Notes under the pieces: model-generated | Database searches by the model: none | The model's input: the letters and a program-made list of their open reading frames with translations, nothing else | What the model was told of the DNA's origin: nothing | Program-made: the position numbers and the translations under genes | NCBI GenBank assembly: GCA_009837395.1 | Contig: VXTP01000030.1 | Span: forward strand, 83,211 to 147,210 | DNA length: 64,000 nt | Reading direction: 5' to 3' | DNA from: Gemmatimonadota bacterium | Lineage (GTDB): Bacteria; JAAXHH01 | Shown here: in pieces, positions 26,056-34,473 of the stretch | How positions within the stretch are numbered: the stretch's first letter is position 1 | How the letters are laid out: each line of letters begins with the position of its first letter

Positions 26056-27860
26056 TCACCGGTACGATAGCTTTCTTCAAGCGTCTTTTCCTGGCCTGTA
26101 TCGCCGGTGCGGTCACCCACGCCGGCGTATACGCCCAGGAACCCTCCGGTCAACGCTGCGGTACGCTGCACCTCCATCCCTTCGTCCAGCCCCCTGAGGG
26201 CGGGCTCGCCGCCCGGGCCCACCGGCCCGAACAGGTCGGCCCGGGCAGGCCCACCATACCCGGCGAAGGGGACCGCACGAACAACCTGGGCCATACCTAT
26301 ACGGCAGAGCCCGAATTCTACGTCAGTCCCGGCGGCCACTTCAAGATCTGGTACGTCACCACGACCGAAGACCGGCCCGGTGCGGGCTGGCCGGCACTGG
26401 AAGACGAAGCAGGCGGCGCCGTTCCCGAATATGTCCGATACTGCGGGTTATTCCTGGATGAATCCCGCCGTGTCATCGTGGAAGAACTGGGTTACCGTCC
26501 GCCGCCCGTGGACTTTGATCATCACGATCGATACGAGGCGATGGATGCGGACGATGGCGGGGACGGGCTATATGACGTCTATATAACCGATCTCCCGAGT
26601 CAGTTCAGTGGTTATACCCGCCCGGAAGCGGTCACGACCGGCGCGGCCCTCCCTTCGTACATCGTCGTGGACAACGACTACGCCGAGTCCCGGAGGACGG
26701 TGGAGAAGGCGCTGGACCTGCTGCGAATCACTCTCGCCCACGAGTACTTCCACGCCGTGCAGTTCGGTTACGACGCGGGGGAAGAGGCTTTCTGGCTGGA
26801 ACAGAGCGCCGTGTGGATGGAGGAGCAGGTCTATGACGAGGTCGACGATTACCTGACCTACCTGCCCACGTTCAGCGGTTTCCTGACCGAGCCATGGATA
26901 TCGCTCGATACGGCGAACGGGGAGCATGAATACGCGGGCGTGCTCTGGCCGCTGTACCTGGAAAAGCGGCACGACCGGGACCTGATCCGCGGCATCTGGG
27001 AACGGGCCAGGACGAGCCGGGCGCTGGATGCCATCGACGGGGGGCTGCGCAGCGTCGGCAGCGATCTGAAATCAGCCTTCCATGAATTCACCACGTGGAA
27101 CGTCTTCACCGGGGACCGGGCCAACGCGGACCGGTTCTACGAAGAAGGCGCCGCCTACCCTCAGGTCGAACTGAGCGGATTGCATGAACCCGATCTCCAG
27201 GGCGCATCGGGCACGTATCTTTTCGACGGTCCCCTGATCCCCGCCCACCAGTATCCGGCCCACCTTGCCGCGAATTACATACGCTTCGTCCCGGATCCGT
27301 CGCTTTCCGGCGGGCTGCGCATCGATTTCACGGGCATAACCGGAGAATGGGGCGTATCCGTGGCGGCCAGCGGCGCCGTCGACACGGTGATGACGGCTCC
27401 CGCGACCCGGGGAAGTGTGACCATCGAGATACCCGATTGGACGCGGTACGAGACGGTCATGCTCGTGGTGGCGACGCTCGATCGCACCGGAGACGGTTTC
27501 GAATACGCTTACACGGCGGCCTTCGATCCAGGTCTTACGGGCGACGACCAGGCTGGCCGGCCGATTGCCGCGTCCCTCACCACCTATCCGAATCCATTCT
27601 ACCTGAGCAACGGACCCGCCACCGTCCGATACGAAGTCGGCCGGCCGGGTGAGGTTCAGCTCACCCTGTACAACGTTATGGGCCGGAAGGTCCGCACGCT
27701 GGTGGACGGCAACCATGACGAGGGCACGTTCACCACCACGTGGGACGGGAAGGACGATGGGGGAAGAAGGGTGGCCAGCGGGGTCTATCTGTGCCGGATG
27801 ACGACCGGAGGGACGGCGGAGCGTTCCGAAGTAACGCGCAAGCTGTTGTTCCTAAAATAG
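26052..27860 (+). CDS. secreted MXAN_6640-like zinc metalloprotease with FlgD-like C-terminal domain; apparent CTG start
   Basis: A 602-aa exported protein. From CTG 26052 the frame gives a signal peptide (FFKRLFLACIAGAV to VYAQEP), then QRCGTLHLHPF and GHFKIWYVTTTEDRP, matching the start of MXAN_6640-type putative proteases. The zinc motif is HEYFH (230-234), and a FlgD/T9SS-like domain closes the protein (YPNPF to KLLFLK). No ATG, GTG or TTG exists between the in-frame TAA at 26022 and the signal peptide; the first usual start would be GTG 26478, which removes about 140 residues. CTG 26052 overlaps the upstream stop as CTGA, with GAGGAGG ten bases before. Confidence 0.7.
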   Translation: MITGTIAFFKRLFLACIAGAVTHAGVYAQEPSGQRCGTLHLHPFVQPPEGGLAARAHRPEQVGPGRPTIPGEGDRTNNLGHTYTAEPEFYVSPGGHFKIWYVTTTEDRPGAGWPALEDEAGGAVPEYVRYCGLFLDESRRVIVEELGYRPPPVDFDHHDRYEAMDADDGGDGLYDVYITDLPSQFSGYTRPEAVTTGAALPSYIVVDNDYAESRRTVEKALDLLRITLAHEYFHAVQFGYDAGEEAFWLEQSAVWMEEQVYDEVDDYLTYLPTFSGFLTEPWISLDTANGEHEYAGVLWPLYLEKRHDRDLIRGIWERARTSRALDAIDGGLRSVGSDLKSAFHEFTTWNVFTGDRANADRFYEEGAAYPQVELSGLHEPDLQGASGTYLFDGPLIPAHQYPAHLAANYIRFVPDPSLSGGLRIDFTGITGEWGVSVAASGAVDTVMTAPATRGSVTIEIPDWTRYETVMLVVATLDRTGDGFEYAYTAAFDPGLTGDDQAGRPIAASLTTYPNPFYLSNGPATVRYEVGRPGEVQLTLYNVMGRKVRTLVDGNHDEGTFTTTWDGKDDGGRRVASGVYLCRMTTGGTAERSEVTRKLLFLK

Positions 27861-28823
27861 AAGATCGGGGAATGACCGGATGATCTGCTCGCAGGTGCCG
27901 GCCGGATCTTCCCCTTCGTCCACGGTGAACCATTCGATGCCCCCGGTTTGCCTGAACCAGGTCAACTGGCGCTTCGCGTATTGCCTGGACCGCTGCTGAA
28001 TGGCCGAAACCGCCTCTTTCAAATCCAGCTCGCCCCCGATGTACCGCAGCATTTCCGCGTAACCTAACGTCGACATGGCGTGGGTCCCGGGACCATACCC
28101 CCGATCCATCAATCCGTGGACCTCCGCTTCGAAGCCCGATTCGATCATTTTCTCGACCCTGGCGTCGATTTGCGCATAGAGTGCGGCGCGGTCACGGCGC
28201 AACCCGACCAGAAGCGTTCGGCGAGAACGGGATCGGGACTGAACGGGCCTTTCGAACCATGAAGTCAGGGGCTCGCCCGTCGCGTCGTGGACCTCCAGCG
28301 CCCTCTCGATACGTTGCCGGTCGTTGGGATGAATGCGGTTGGCCGACGCCGGATCGACTGCGCGCAGCCGTCCATGGAGCGCGGCGGTGGTCGCCGATCG
28401 GTACTCGTTCGCCAGGCGTTGCCTGACCGCCGGCGAGATCTCCGGCGCGTCGAACAGTCCGCCGTCAAGCGCCTTGATGTACAACCCCGCGCCGCCGACG
28501 ACGAGGGCCGGCACATCCCTGGTCGCAAGGTCCTGGATCGCGTCCCGGGCCAGGCGACCGTATTCGCCGGCGCTGAACCGCACGTCCGGATCGACCACAT
28601 CGATGAGGTGATGAGGGGCCGCGGCCTGCTCTTCCGCGGTGGGCTTGGCCGTGCCGATATCCATGTACCGGTAGATCTGGCGGGAATCCGCCGAGACGAT
28701 TTCCGCACCGAATCGCCGGGCCAGCTCAATACCCACGGCGGTCTTTCCGACGCCCGTGGGACCCGCGAGAACCGGTATGGGGCGAGTATCGGCGGCGCCG
28801 GATGCCATCGGACGGGAGGTCAC
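27852..28823 (-). CDS. miaA: tRNA dimethylallyltransferase MiaA
   Basis: A 323-aa enzyme that adds a dimethylallyl group to A37 of tRNAs reading codons that begin with U. The P-loop GPTGVGKT (21-28), SADSRQIYRYMDIGTAKP, the DVVDPD segment and QIDARVEKMIESGFEAEV are all canonical. GTG 28823 overlaps the deacetylase stop as GTGA and has GGGAA upstream; ATG 28808, five codons in, lacks a site. The 3' end overlaps the convergent metalloprotease gene by nine bases. Confidence 0.94.
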   Translation of the reverse strand: MTSRPMASGAADTRPIPVLAGPTGVGKTAVGIELARRFGAEIVSADSRQIYRYMDIGTAKPTAEEQAAAPHHLIDVVDPDVRFSAGEYGRLARDAIQDLATRDVPALVVGGAGLYIKALDGGLFDAPEISPAVRQRLANEYRSATTAALHGRLRAVDPASANRIHPNDRQRIERALEVHDATGEPLTSWFERPVQSRSRSRRTLLVGLRRDRAALYAQIDARVEKMIESGFEAEVHGLMDRGYGPGTHAMSTLGYAEMLRYIGGELDLKEAVSAIQQRSRQYAKRQLTWFRQTGGIEWFTVDEGEDPAGTCEQIIRSFPDLLF

Positions 28824-29590
28824 GAGTCGTTCCCGGCGCCTTTCGCGGCGGACCGCCAGTCGCGAACCAACCGGGCGACGGCGATGACGGGGGCGGTCCA
28901 GATGCGGTCGCGGTGTGCCCGGAGATAGCCGCACAGCCCGCTGAAATCGGCCTCCGTCACGGACAGATGCCCTTCCGAGATCCCATGAAAAGTCAAAACG
29001 GCCCACTGTCCCCGGCTCATGGCCTCCTCCACCAGACCGATCATCCCGGACTGGGCCTGGCGTTCCACGGGGAAGGAATAGAGGTGGTGCAAATCGGCGG
29101 TCAGGGGATGATTGGCGAAGTCCCCCTTGCCCCGGCCGGCGATATGGTGGCGGGCCACGACCGGAACATAACTCCGGCGGCCCGGTCCCTCGCCCACGTG
29201 GGCATGGTAGCAGGGATAGCAGAAGGTGAAATCCACCTGTCCCGGGATAGCTTCGGCGATGCGCCGCCTGCCCTCGCCGATCTCCCACTCCATGTCGTCG
29301 AGGGTCATCGTTTCCAGGCAGTCCGTGCGGGTCTCCTTGAACGCACAGGAACAGGGGTGGTTCACCGTATGGTTGCCCACCTCGTGTCCGGCGTCCGCCA
29401 CGGCCTTCCACGGCGCGAGCAGGCCGCGCCAGTCCGGACCCCGGGGATTGACGTAAAACGTGCCGTGAAGACCGTTTTCGGCCAGTATCGGCAGGGCCCG
29501 GCCGAGCTGGGACGGCATCCCGTCGTCGAAGGTCAGGGAGACGGCGCCTTCGCATCCTTCCCGCCATGGATGGCGGTGCCCACCGGTCAT
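28820..29590 (-). CDS. polysaccharide deacetylase (NodB family)
   Basis: A 256-aa carbohydrate esterase 4-type protein. The catalytic/metal motif is SLTFDDG (Asp22, Asp23) and the metal-binding motif is NHTVNH (His74, His78). LTFHGISEGHLS near the C-terminus supplies the last active-site His. No signal peptide is seen, so it is probably cytoplasmic. It deacetylates an N-acetylated sugar polymer or small substrate that cannot be identified here. AAAGGCGG precedes the start; miaA overlaps its stop. Confidence 0.85.
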   Translation of the reverse strand: MTGGHRHPWREGCEGAVSLTFDDGMPSQLGRALPILAENGLHGTFYVNPRGPDWRGLLAPWKAVADAGHEVGNHTVNHPCSCAFKETRTDCLETMTLDDMEWEIGEGRRRIAEAIPGQVDFTFCYPCYHAHVGEGPGRRSYVPVVARHHIAGRGKGDFANHPLTADLHHLYSFPVERQAQSGMIGLVEEAMSRGQWAVLTFHGISEGHLSVTEADFSGLCGYLRAHRDRIWTAPVIAVARLVRDWRSAAKGAGNDS

Positions 29591-29611
29591 GAAATCCGCC
29601 TTTCATTCACC

Positions 29612-29640
29612 TTGATTGTATGCCTTGCGCTCCGTATAAT
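29612..29640 (+). promoter_or_regulatory. sigma70 promoter for the aminotransferase gene
   Basis: TTGATT at 29612-29617, 17 bases, perfect TATAAT at 29635-29640. It lies in the divergent gap and would leave a leader of about 75 bases before ATG 29722. Confidence 0.7.
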
Positions 29641-29721
29641 ATACCATAACCGGTGCCCGGCACCCTGTCAATTTCCCAATATCCGACTTCCTGTAACACA
29701 CTCGATAGAAAGTACCACGCG

Positions 29722-31068
29722 ATGACCTACGGCGACCGTGACCAACTGCTGAGGGACGACGCATTCCTGATCCATCCCCTGCAGCACCGCGACGACCATG
29801 ACCAGCCCCTGATCTGCGTGCGCGCGGAGGGCTCCACGCTCTTCGACATCGAGGGCAACCGCTACCTCGACGGGCTTTCGAGCCTGTGGAACGTAAACGT
29901 CGGCCACGGCCGGTGCGAGCTGGCGGCCGCCGCCGCGGACCAGATCGAGGAACTGGGGTTCTTTTCTTGCTACGCTGGGGCGACGAATGTCCCGGCCATA
30001 CGCCTGGCCAGCCGCCTGAAGGAACGGGCGCCGGGCGCGCTGAACCATACCTTTTTCACGTCCGGCGGCGCCGTATCCAACGACAGCGCGATCAAGACGG
30101 CGCGGTATTTCTGGCAACGGGCCGGCCGGCCGGACAAGACCTCCATCATATCCAGGAGACATGCCTACCACGGCGTGACCATCGGCGCCATGAACGCCAC
30201 CGGCCTGGAGGCCTACTGGGAGGACTTCGGGTCCAGCCTGCCCGGATACGTCCATATCGACGCGCCCTATCCCTATCACTACAGGCCGGAGGATCCCGGA
30301 GTGGGATGCGGCGAGGCGAGCGCCCGGGCGCTCGAGGACGCGATCCTGCGGGAGGGCCCCGACAACGTGGCCGCCTTCATCGGAGAACCCGTACAAGGCG
30401 CGGCGGGCGTGATCGTGCCGCCGGAGGACTACTGGCCGAGGGTCCGGGAGATCTGCACGAAGTACGACGTACTCCTGATCGCCGACGAAGTGATCACTGG
30501 GTTCGGCCGCATCGGCCACTGGTTCGGCGTGTCTTACTGGAACATCGAACCGGACATCATCACCTTCGCGAAGGGGATCACCAGCGGATATCTGCCGCTT
30601 GGGGGCATCATCGTCTCGGACGAGATACACGACTGCATCCAGAACGCCCCCGGGGACCGGAAATGGAACCACTCCTTCACCTACTCCGGACACCCGACCT
30701 GCTGCGCCGTCGGACTGGCGAATCTCGATCTCCTGGAGCACGAAGGCCTTATCGAGCGCAGCACGATCATGGGCGAAAAGCTGATGGAAAGCCTGCGGAC
30801 GTTGCGGACGCTACCGCACGTGGGCGACATCCGCGGCATCGGGCTGATGGCCGCCGTGGAGGTGGTGGAAGACCCCGCATCCCGCAGACCCTACGATCCC
30901 GGGTCGAAGATAGGCGGACGCATCGTGAAGAAGATGCTCGAAAACGGTGTCTACACCCGTTGCCGGGGAGACAGCGTCAACTTCGCTCCCCCGTTCGTCG
31001 TAACTGCCGAAGAGCTGGATCGGATGGTTAACGTAGCCGGAGAGGCCATTGAATCGGTTACGGCCTGA
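29722..31068 (+). CDS. class III (omega) aminotransferase
   Basis: A 448-aa PLP enzyme of the omega-amino acid:pyruvate/taurine aminotransferase group. YLDGLSSLWNVNVGHGR opens the fold, FTSGGAVSNDSAIKTAR binds phosphate, DEVITGFGRIG holds the PLP aspartate and Lys284 (FAKGITSGYLPLGG) is the Schiff-base residue. It probably moves an amino group from a terminal amine to pyruvate or glyoxylate. The frame opens at 29653, but ATG 29722 matches homologous starts. It heads the catabolic island and is followed 28 bases later by a c-di-AMP receptor gene. Confidence 0.88.
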   Translation: MTYGDRDQLLRDDAFLIHPLQHRDDHDQPLICVRAEGSTLFDIEGNRYLDGLSSLWNVNVGHGRCELAAAAADQIEELGFFSCYAGATNVPAIRLASRLKERAPGALNHTFFTSGGAVSNDSAIKTARYFWQRAGRPDKTSIISRRHAYHGVTIGAMNATGLEAYWEDFGSSLPGYVHIDAPYPYHYRPEDPGVGCGEASARALEDAILREGPDNVAAFIGEPVQGAAGVIVPPEDYWPRVREICTKYDVLLIADEVITGFGRIGHWFGVSYWNIEPDIITFAKGITSGYLPLGGIIVSDEIHDCIQNAPGDRKWNHSFTYSGHPTCCAVGLANLDLLEHEGLIERSTIMGEKLMESLRTLRTLPHVGDIRGIGLMAAVEVVEDPASRRPYDPGSKIGGRIVKKMLENGVYTRCRGDSVNFAPPFVVTAEELDRMVNVAGEAIESVTA

Positions 31069-31096
31069 AGAAGACACAGGAACCAGGAGGCGCGCC

Positions 31097-31426
31097 ATGA
31101 AACTCCTCATCGCGATCGTCAACAAAAGGGACATCCAGCATCTTACCGATGCACTGATCGACAACGATTTCCGGTTCACCGAAATCGGAAGCACGGGCGG
31201 GTTCCTGCGCGCCGGCAACGTCACCCTGTTGATCGGGGTAGACGACGAGCGCGTGCCTCCAGTGCTCGAACTCATCCAGAACCACTGCCACGCGCGGGAG
31301 GAAGCCATCGACGTCGCCCAGATCGGCACCCACCTCGACGCACTTGGACTGGGCGAGGCCGTAACGACCACGGTGGGCGGCGCGCAGGTATTTATCATCC
31401 AGGCCGAACGCATGGTCGTGGTCTGA
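31097..31426 (+). CDS. cyclic-di-AMP receptor, PstA/DarA-like (DUF970)
   Basis: A 109-aa PII-like trimeric signal protein that binds c-di-AMP. MKLLIAIVNKRDIQHLTDAL, TEIGSTGGFLRAGNVTLLIG and VGGAQVFIIQAERM match the family closely, including the TGGFLRxGNxT ligand loop. AGGAGG precedes ATG 31097. Its output partners are not known in most bacteria. It lies between an aminotransferase and an oxidoreductase gene, with no diadenylate cyclase or potassium transporter in view. Confidence 0.88.
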   Translation: MKLLIAIVNKRDIQHLTDALIDNDFRFTEIGSTGGFLRAGNVTLLIGVDDERVPPVLELIQNHCHAREEAIDVAQIGTHLDALGLGEAVTTTVGGAQVFIIQAERMVVV

Positions 31427-31448
31427 TCGGGGACCCTTCCTATAACCA

Positions 31449-31497
31449 GACTATCCGGGCGATTCGGACTATCCGGGCGAACCGGGCGATTCGGACT
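31449..31497 (+). repeat. imperfect short tandem repeats before oxidoreductase gene
   Basis: GACTATCCGGGCGA occurs at 31449 and 31467, and CCGGGCGATTCGGACT at 31455 and 31482. The block fills most of the 91-base intergenic gap. Confidence 0.75.
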
Positions 31498-31517
31498 GAC
31501 AGAACAGGAGTACTGGG

Positions 31518-32618
31518 TTGAAAATCGGCATCATCGGGCACACCGGCTGCGGAGACTACGGACATTCCCTGGACCAGGCTTTCGTGGGCGTGGAGGGCGC
31601 CGAGATCGCCGCCCTGGCCGATCCGGTCGAAGAAGGGCGCCGGGAGGCGTTGCAACGCACCGGCGCGGCGAAGGGATACGCCCGGTACACGGATATGCTG
31701 GAACGGGAGCAGCTGGACATCGTCGTCCTGGCCACCCATGAGATGAGCAACCATCTCGCCATGGTGCTGGCCGCCGCCGACCAGGGGACCCACGTGTACG
31801 CGGAGAAGCCCCTGGCGCGCACTCCGGCCGAAGTGGACGCCATGGTGGAGGCATGCGACCGCGCAGGTGTCCTGTTGATCATGGCCCACCCCTGGCGGGG
31901 ACGGCCGGAAATCCAGCGCCAGGCCATCCCCATGATCAGGGACGGGGGGATCGGGGAGCCGCGATGGGCACGCATGTACGGTTTCGGCGGAGAACACGGG
32001 GGAGACCAGTGGCTCATCGATCTCTATCCCCATTTCTTCGATTTCCTGTGGCAGCTCTTCGGCGAACCGTCGTGGTGCCAGGCGATCATCACCCAGGACG
32101 GCCGTCCGGCCCGCCCGTCGGACCGGAAGGAAGGGCTGTTCGGCATGGGCACCTCCGCGGGAAACGGCCTCTGGGCCCATTACCAGTTCGACGGTTTCAA
32201 CGCGGAGTTCGAGTCCTTCGCGGGCGACGGTATCGAGAATCCCTATCGCATCGACATCCACGGGACAGAGGGCACGCTCATCCTGCCCGGCCCCACGCAG
32301 GACGGGCCGGACATCTACTTTCATCCCCATTCCAACCCGCGGCCCTTCGACGATGACCGCTGGGAAGTGCTCGCCCACGAGCGGGTAACGGGCGGGCAGA
32401 AATGGATCAACGCCCACCATCGCATGGCCCGATCCATGATGGATCTCATCGAAGGCAGAAAGCCCGAATACGAGCTTTGCCACGCGCGCACGGCCCGCCG
32501 CCATATCGAAATGGCCATGGCGGCGCACCGTTCCCACATCACGGGCGCGCGGGTGGCCTTCCCCTTTACCGAAACGGGCAATCCCTTCGACACCTGGACG
32601 GAAGAAGGGCGGGCGTAG
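31518..32618 (+). CDS. Gfo/Idh/MocA family NAD(P)-dependent oxidoreductase
   Basis: A 366-aa Rossmann oxidoreductase. A glycine-rich nucleotide-binding start (IGIIGHTGCGDYGHS) is followed by the EKP motif (residues 96-98 in VYAEKPLART) and a C-terminal alpha/beta substrate domain with GTEGTLILPGP. TTG 31518 is the start, with AGGAG seven bases before it. The next gene begins directly after its stop (TAGATG), so they are coupled. The substrate is probably a sugar, inositol or sugar acid. Confidence 0.88.
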   Translation: MKIGIIGHTGCGDYGHSLDQAFVGVEGAEIAALADPVEEGRREALQRTGAAKGYARYTDMLEREQLDIVVLATHEMSNHLAMVLAAADQGTHVYAEKPLARTPAEVDAMVEACDRAGVLLIMAHPWRGRPEIQRQAIPMIRDGGIGEPRWARMYGFGGEHGGDQWLIDLYPHFFDFLWQLFGEPSWCQAIITQDGRPARPSDRKEGLFGMGTSAGNGLWAHYQFDGFNAEFESFAGDGIENPYRIDIHGTEGTLILPGPTQDGPDIYFHPHSNPRPFDDDRWEVLAHERVTGGQKWINAHHRMARSMMDLIEGRKPEYELCHARTARRHIEMAMAAHRSHITGARVAFPFTETGNPFDTWTEEGRA

Positions 32619-33527
32619 ATGGACATGGACCGCTTCCGGCACCACCTGGCCGGGCCCGTCGCCTCAATCAACACTCCTTTTCTCGAAAACGACGACATCG
32701 ATTACGACGGGTTGCGCCGTTTCGTGGATTTCTGCATCGAAGCCGGGGCGGGAACCGTCCTGTTCACGCCCGGGGACAGTCTCTACTCGGTACTCACAGA
32801 GGCGGAGGTCGCCGAGTTGACGGCCTTCACCGCCGGTGTCGTGAACAAGCGGGCGCTGTTCATCGCGAGCGCGGGGTTCTGGTCCACGCCGCAGACGGCC
32901 GCCTTCGCGGAGTACGCCCGGGACCGCGGCGCGGACGCGGTGATCGTGGCGCCGCCCGACCGTGGGATGACGGTGGACGGGCTCGTGGCGTACTACGATG
33001 CGGTGTCGCGGGCCCTGCCGGCCTTCATCCTGAGCGCCGGGCTGGTCAGCGTGGGGGTCCGGAGCGCGCTGGAAACGGTCGAACGGCTCCTGGAGGAAGT
33101 ACCGGGCGTCGTGGGATTCAAGGAAGACTTCGGCCCCGATTTCGCCCGGGGTGCCTGCGCGAGGGCCCACGACAAGTGGGTGATCTTCGCCGGCGGCCAG
33201 AAGCAGACTCACTTGGACATGCTGCCGTACGGCTGCGACGGGTACATGTCGACCTTCATCAAGTTCAAGCCGGACGTAGCCCACGCCTACTGGGCCGCCA
33301 TAGAGCGCGGAGACCTCGATGCGGCCACGGACGTCATCGCGCGCTACGACATGCCCTTTTTCGACTACCTGTACAACACCTTTCCGGCGGGCGGTGACGC
33401 GGCGCAGCACGCCGTCCTGGAACTGGCCGGTATCTGCGGCCGCTGGCGGAGAAATCCCCTGCCTGAACTCTCGGACGCGGAGATGGAGCAGCTCAAGGGC
33501 TTCCTGGCGGACGGCGGCATGCTTTAG
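32619..33527 (+). CDS. DapA-family aldolase/lyase
   Basis: A 302-aa TIM-barrel protein. Lys168 in VVGFKEDFG is the Schiff-base lysine. The usual GTTGE phosphate/carboxylate motif is replaced by FTPGDSLYS and the YNxP tyrosine motif by FILSAGLVS, so it is not dihydrodipicolinate synthase. Such variants often act on keto-deoxy sugar acids, but the substrate is not readable. It begins immediately after the oxidoreductase stop and 28 bases before a sugar isomerase-like gene. Confidence 0.8.
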   Translation: MDMDRFRHHLAGPVASINTPFLENDDIDYDGLRRFVDFCIEAGAGTVLFTPGDSLYSVLTEAEVAELTAFTAGVVNKRALFIASAGFWSTPQTAAFAEYARDRGADAVIVAPPDRGMTVDGLVAYYDAVSRALPAFILSAGLVSVGVRSALETVERLLEEVPGVVGFKEDFGPDFARGACARAHDKWVIFAGGQKQTHLDMLPYGCDGYMSTFIKFKPDVAHAYWAAIERGDLDAATDVIARYDMPFFDYLYNTFPAGGDAAQHAVLELAGICGRWRRNPLPELSDAEMEQLKGFLADGGML

Positions 33528-33555
33528 GCGGCAAGCTTAAAATGGAACCACGCCC

Positions 33556-34398
33556 ATGCAAATAGGCTATACGACCTGGGGCATGCCCAAAGTACCCGTG
33601 GACCAGGCCCTGACGTTCCTGCACGACGTGGGCTTCGACGCCGTGGAACTGACGGTCCTGCCGAACTACACGACGGCCGTGGACGGGCTGGACGCCGGTG
33701 AACGGCGGCGCATCAAAGCGCTCTGTTCAGGATACGGCCTGGCCATGCCCGCCGTCGCCGCCCACCGCTCTCTCCTCGAAGAGGACCCCGACGCGCATCG
33801 GGAGAACATGCGCCTGTTGAAACGGGCCGTCGACCTGTGCGCGGAATGGAGTGACGGCAGCGGCAGGCCGGTCCTGGACACGGTAATGGGCGGCGCGCCG
33901 GAAGACTGGGAAACCAGGCTGGATTTCATCCTGGAACGGGTCCGGGAACTGGTGGATTACGCCGCGGACAGGGGTGTGGTGATCGGCATGGAAGCCCACG
34001 TGGGATGCGCCTTGGATACCGCGGAGAAGTCGGTCCAACTCGTAGAGGCCATGGACACGCCCCACCTGGGGCTAAATTTCGACATCAGCCACTTCGACGT
34101 CCTGGGCATGCCCATCGAGGAGGCGGTCCGGCTCATGGCGCCCTACGCGGTGCACACCCACGTCAAGGACCAGCGGGGCCGCGTGCCCGATTTCGAGTTT
34201 CTCGTGCCGGGGGAGGGCGATTTCGACTTCACGGCCTACTTACGGGCCATGCATGCCGCCGGATACGAGGGCTCCATCACCGCGGAGGTCAGCAACATGG
34301 TGCAGCGAAAACCGGGATACGACCCCTTCGAAGCGGCCGCTCTGTGCTACCGGACTTTGGAAAACGCCTTCGCCGAAGCCGGTGTGCCCCGGCCGTGA
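33556..34398 (+). CDS. sugar phosphate isomerase/epimerase-like TIM barrel
   Basis: A 280-aa AP endonuclease 2/xylose isomerase-like protein. Candidate metal ligands follow the family order: Glu in VVIGMEAHVG, Asp/His in NFDISHFDVLG, His in VHTHVKDQRG and Glu in SITAEVSNM. Members isomerise or epimerise keto sugars, inosose or hydroxypyruvate-type substrates. It follows the oxidoreductase and aldolase in one apparent transcript, so a three-step conversion of one carbohydrate is plausible. Confidence 0.85.
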   Translation: MQIGYTTWGMPKVPVDQALTFLHDVGFDAVELTVLPNYTTAVDGLDAGERRRIKALCSGYGLAMPAVAAHRSLLEEDPDAHRENMRLLKRAVDLCAEWSDGSGRPVLDTVMGGAPEDWETRLDFILERVRELVDYAADRGVVIGMEAHVGCALDTAEKSVQLVEAMDTPHLGLNFDISHFDVLGMPIEEAVRLMAPYAVHTHVKDQRGRVPDFEFLVPGEGDFDFTAYLRAMHAAGYEGSITAEVSNMVQRKPGYDPFEAAALCYRTLENAFAEAGVPRP

Positions 34399-34430
34399 GC
34401 AACCTGGCCGTGAGCAAACCGGCCGTGAAT
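34389..34430 (+). repeat. 14-16 bp repeat across a stop codon
   Basis: Three imperfect copies of CCGGCCGTGAGCAA, the first containing the isomerase-like gene's TGA. They fill most of the gap to the next gene. Confidence 0.7.
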
Positions 34431-34473
34431 ACGCAGCGCGCCATTTAAGAACCCGCTACTTGAAAGGATGATC

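Noticed and set aside
26107-26586. 159-codon plus-strand frame overlapping the metalloprotease 5' end, which might seem to explain the region before GTG 26478
   Set aside because: Its translation is Pro/Arg/Thr-rich noise, whereas the protease frame carries a signal peptide and conserved N-terminus.
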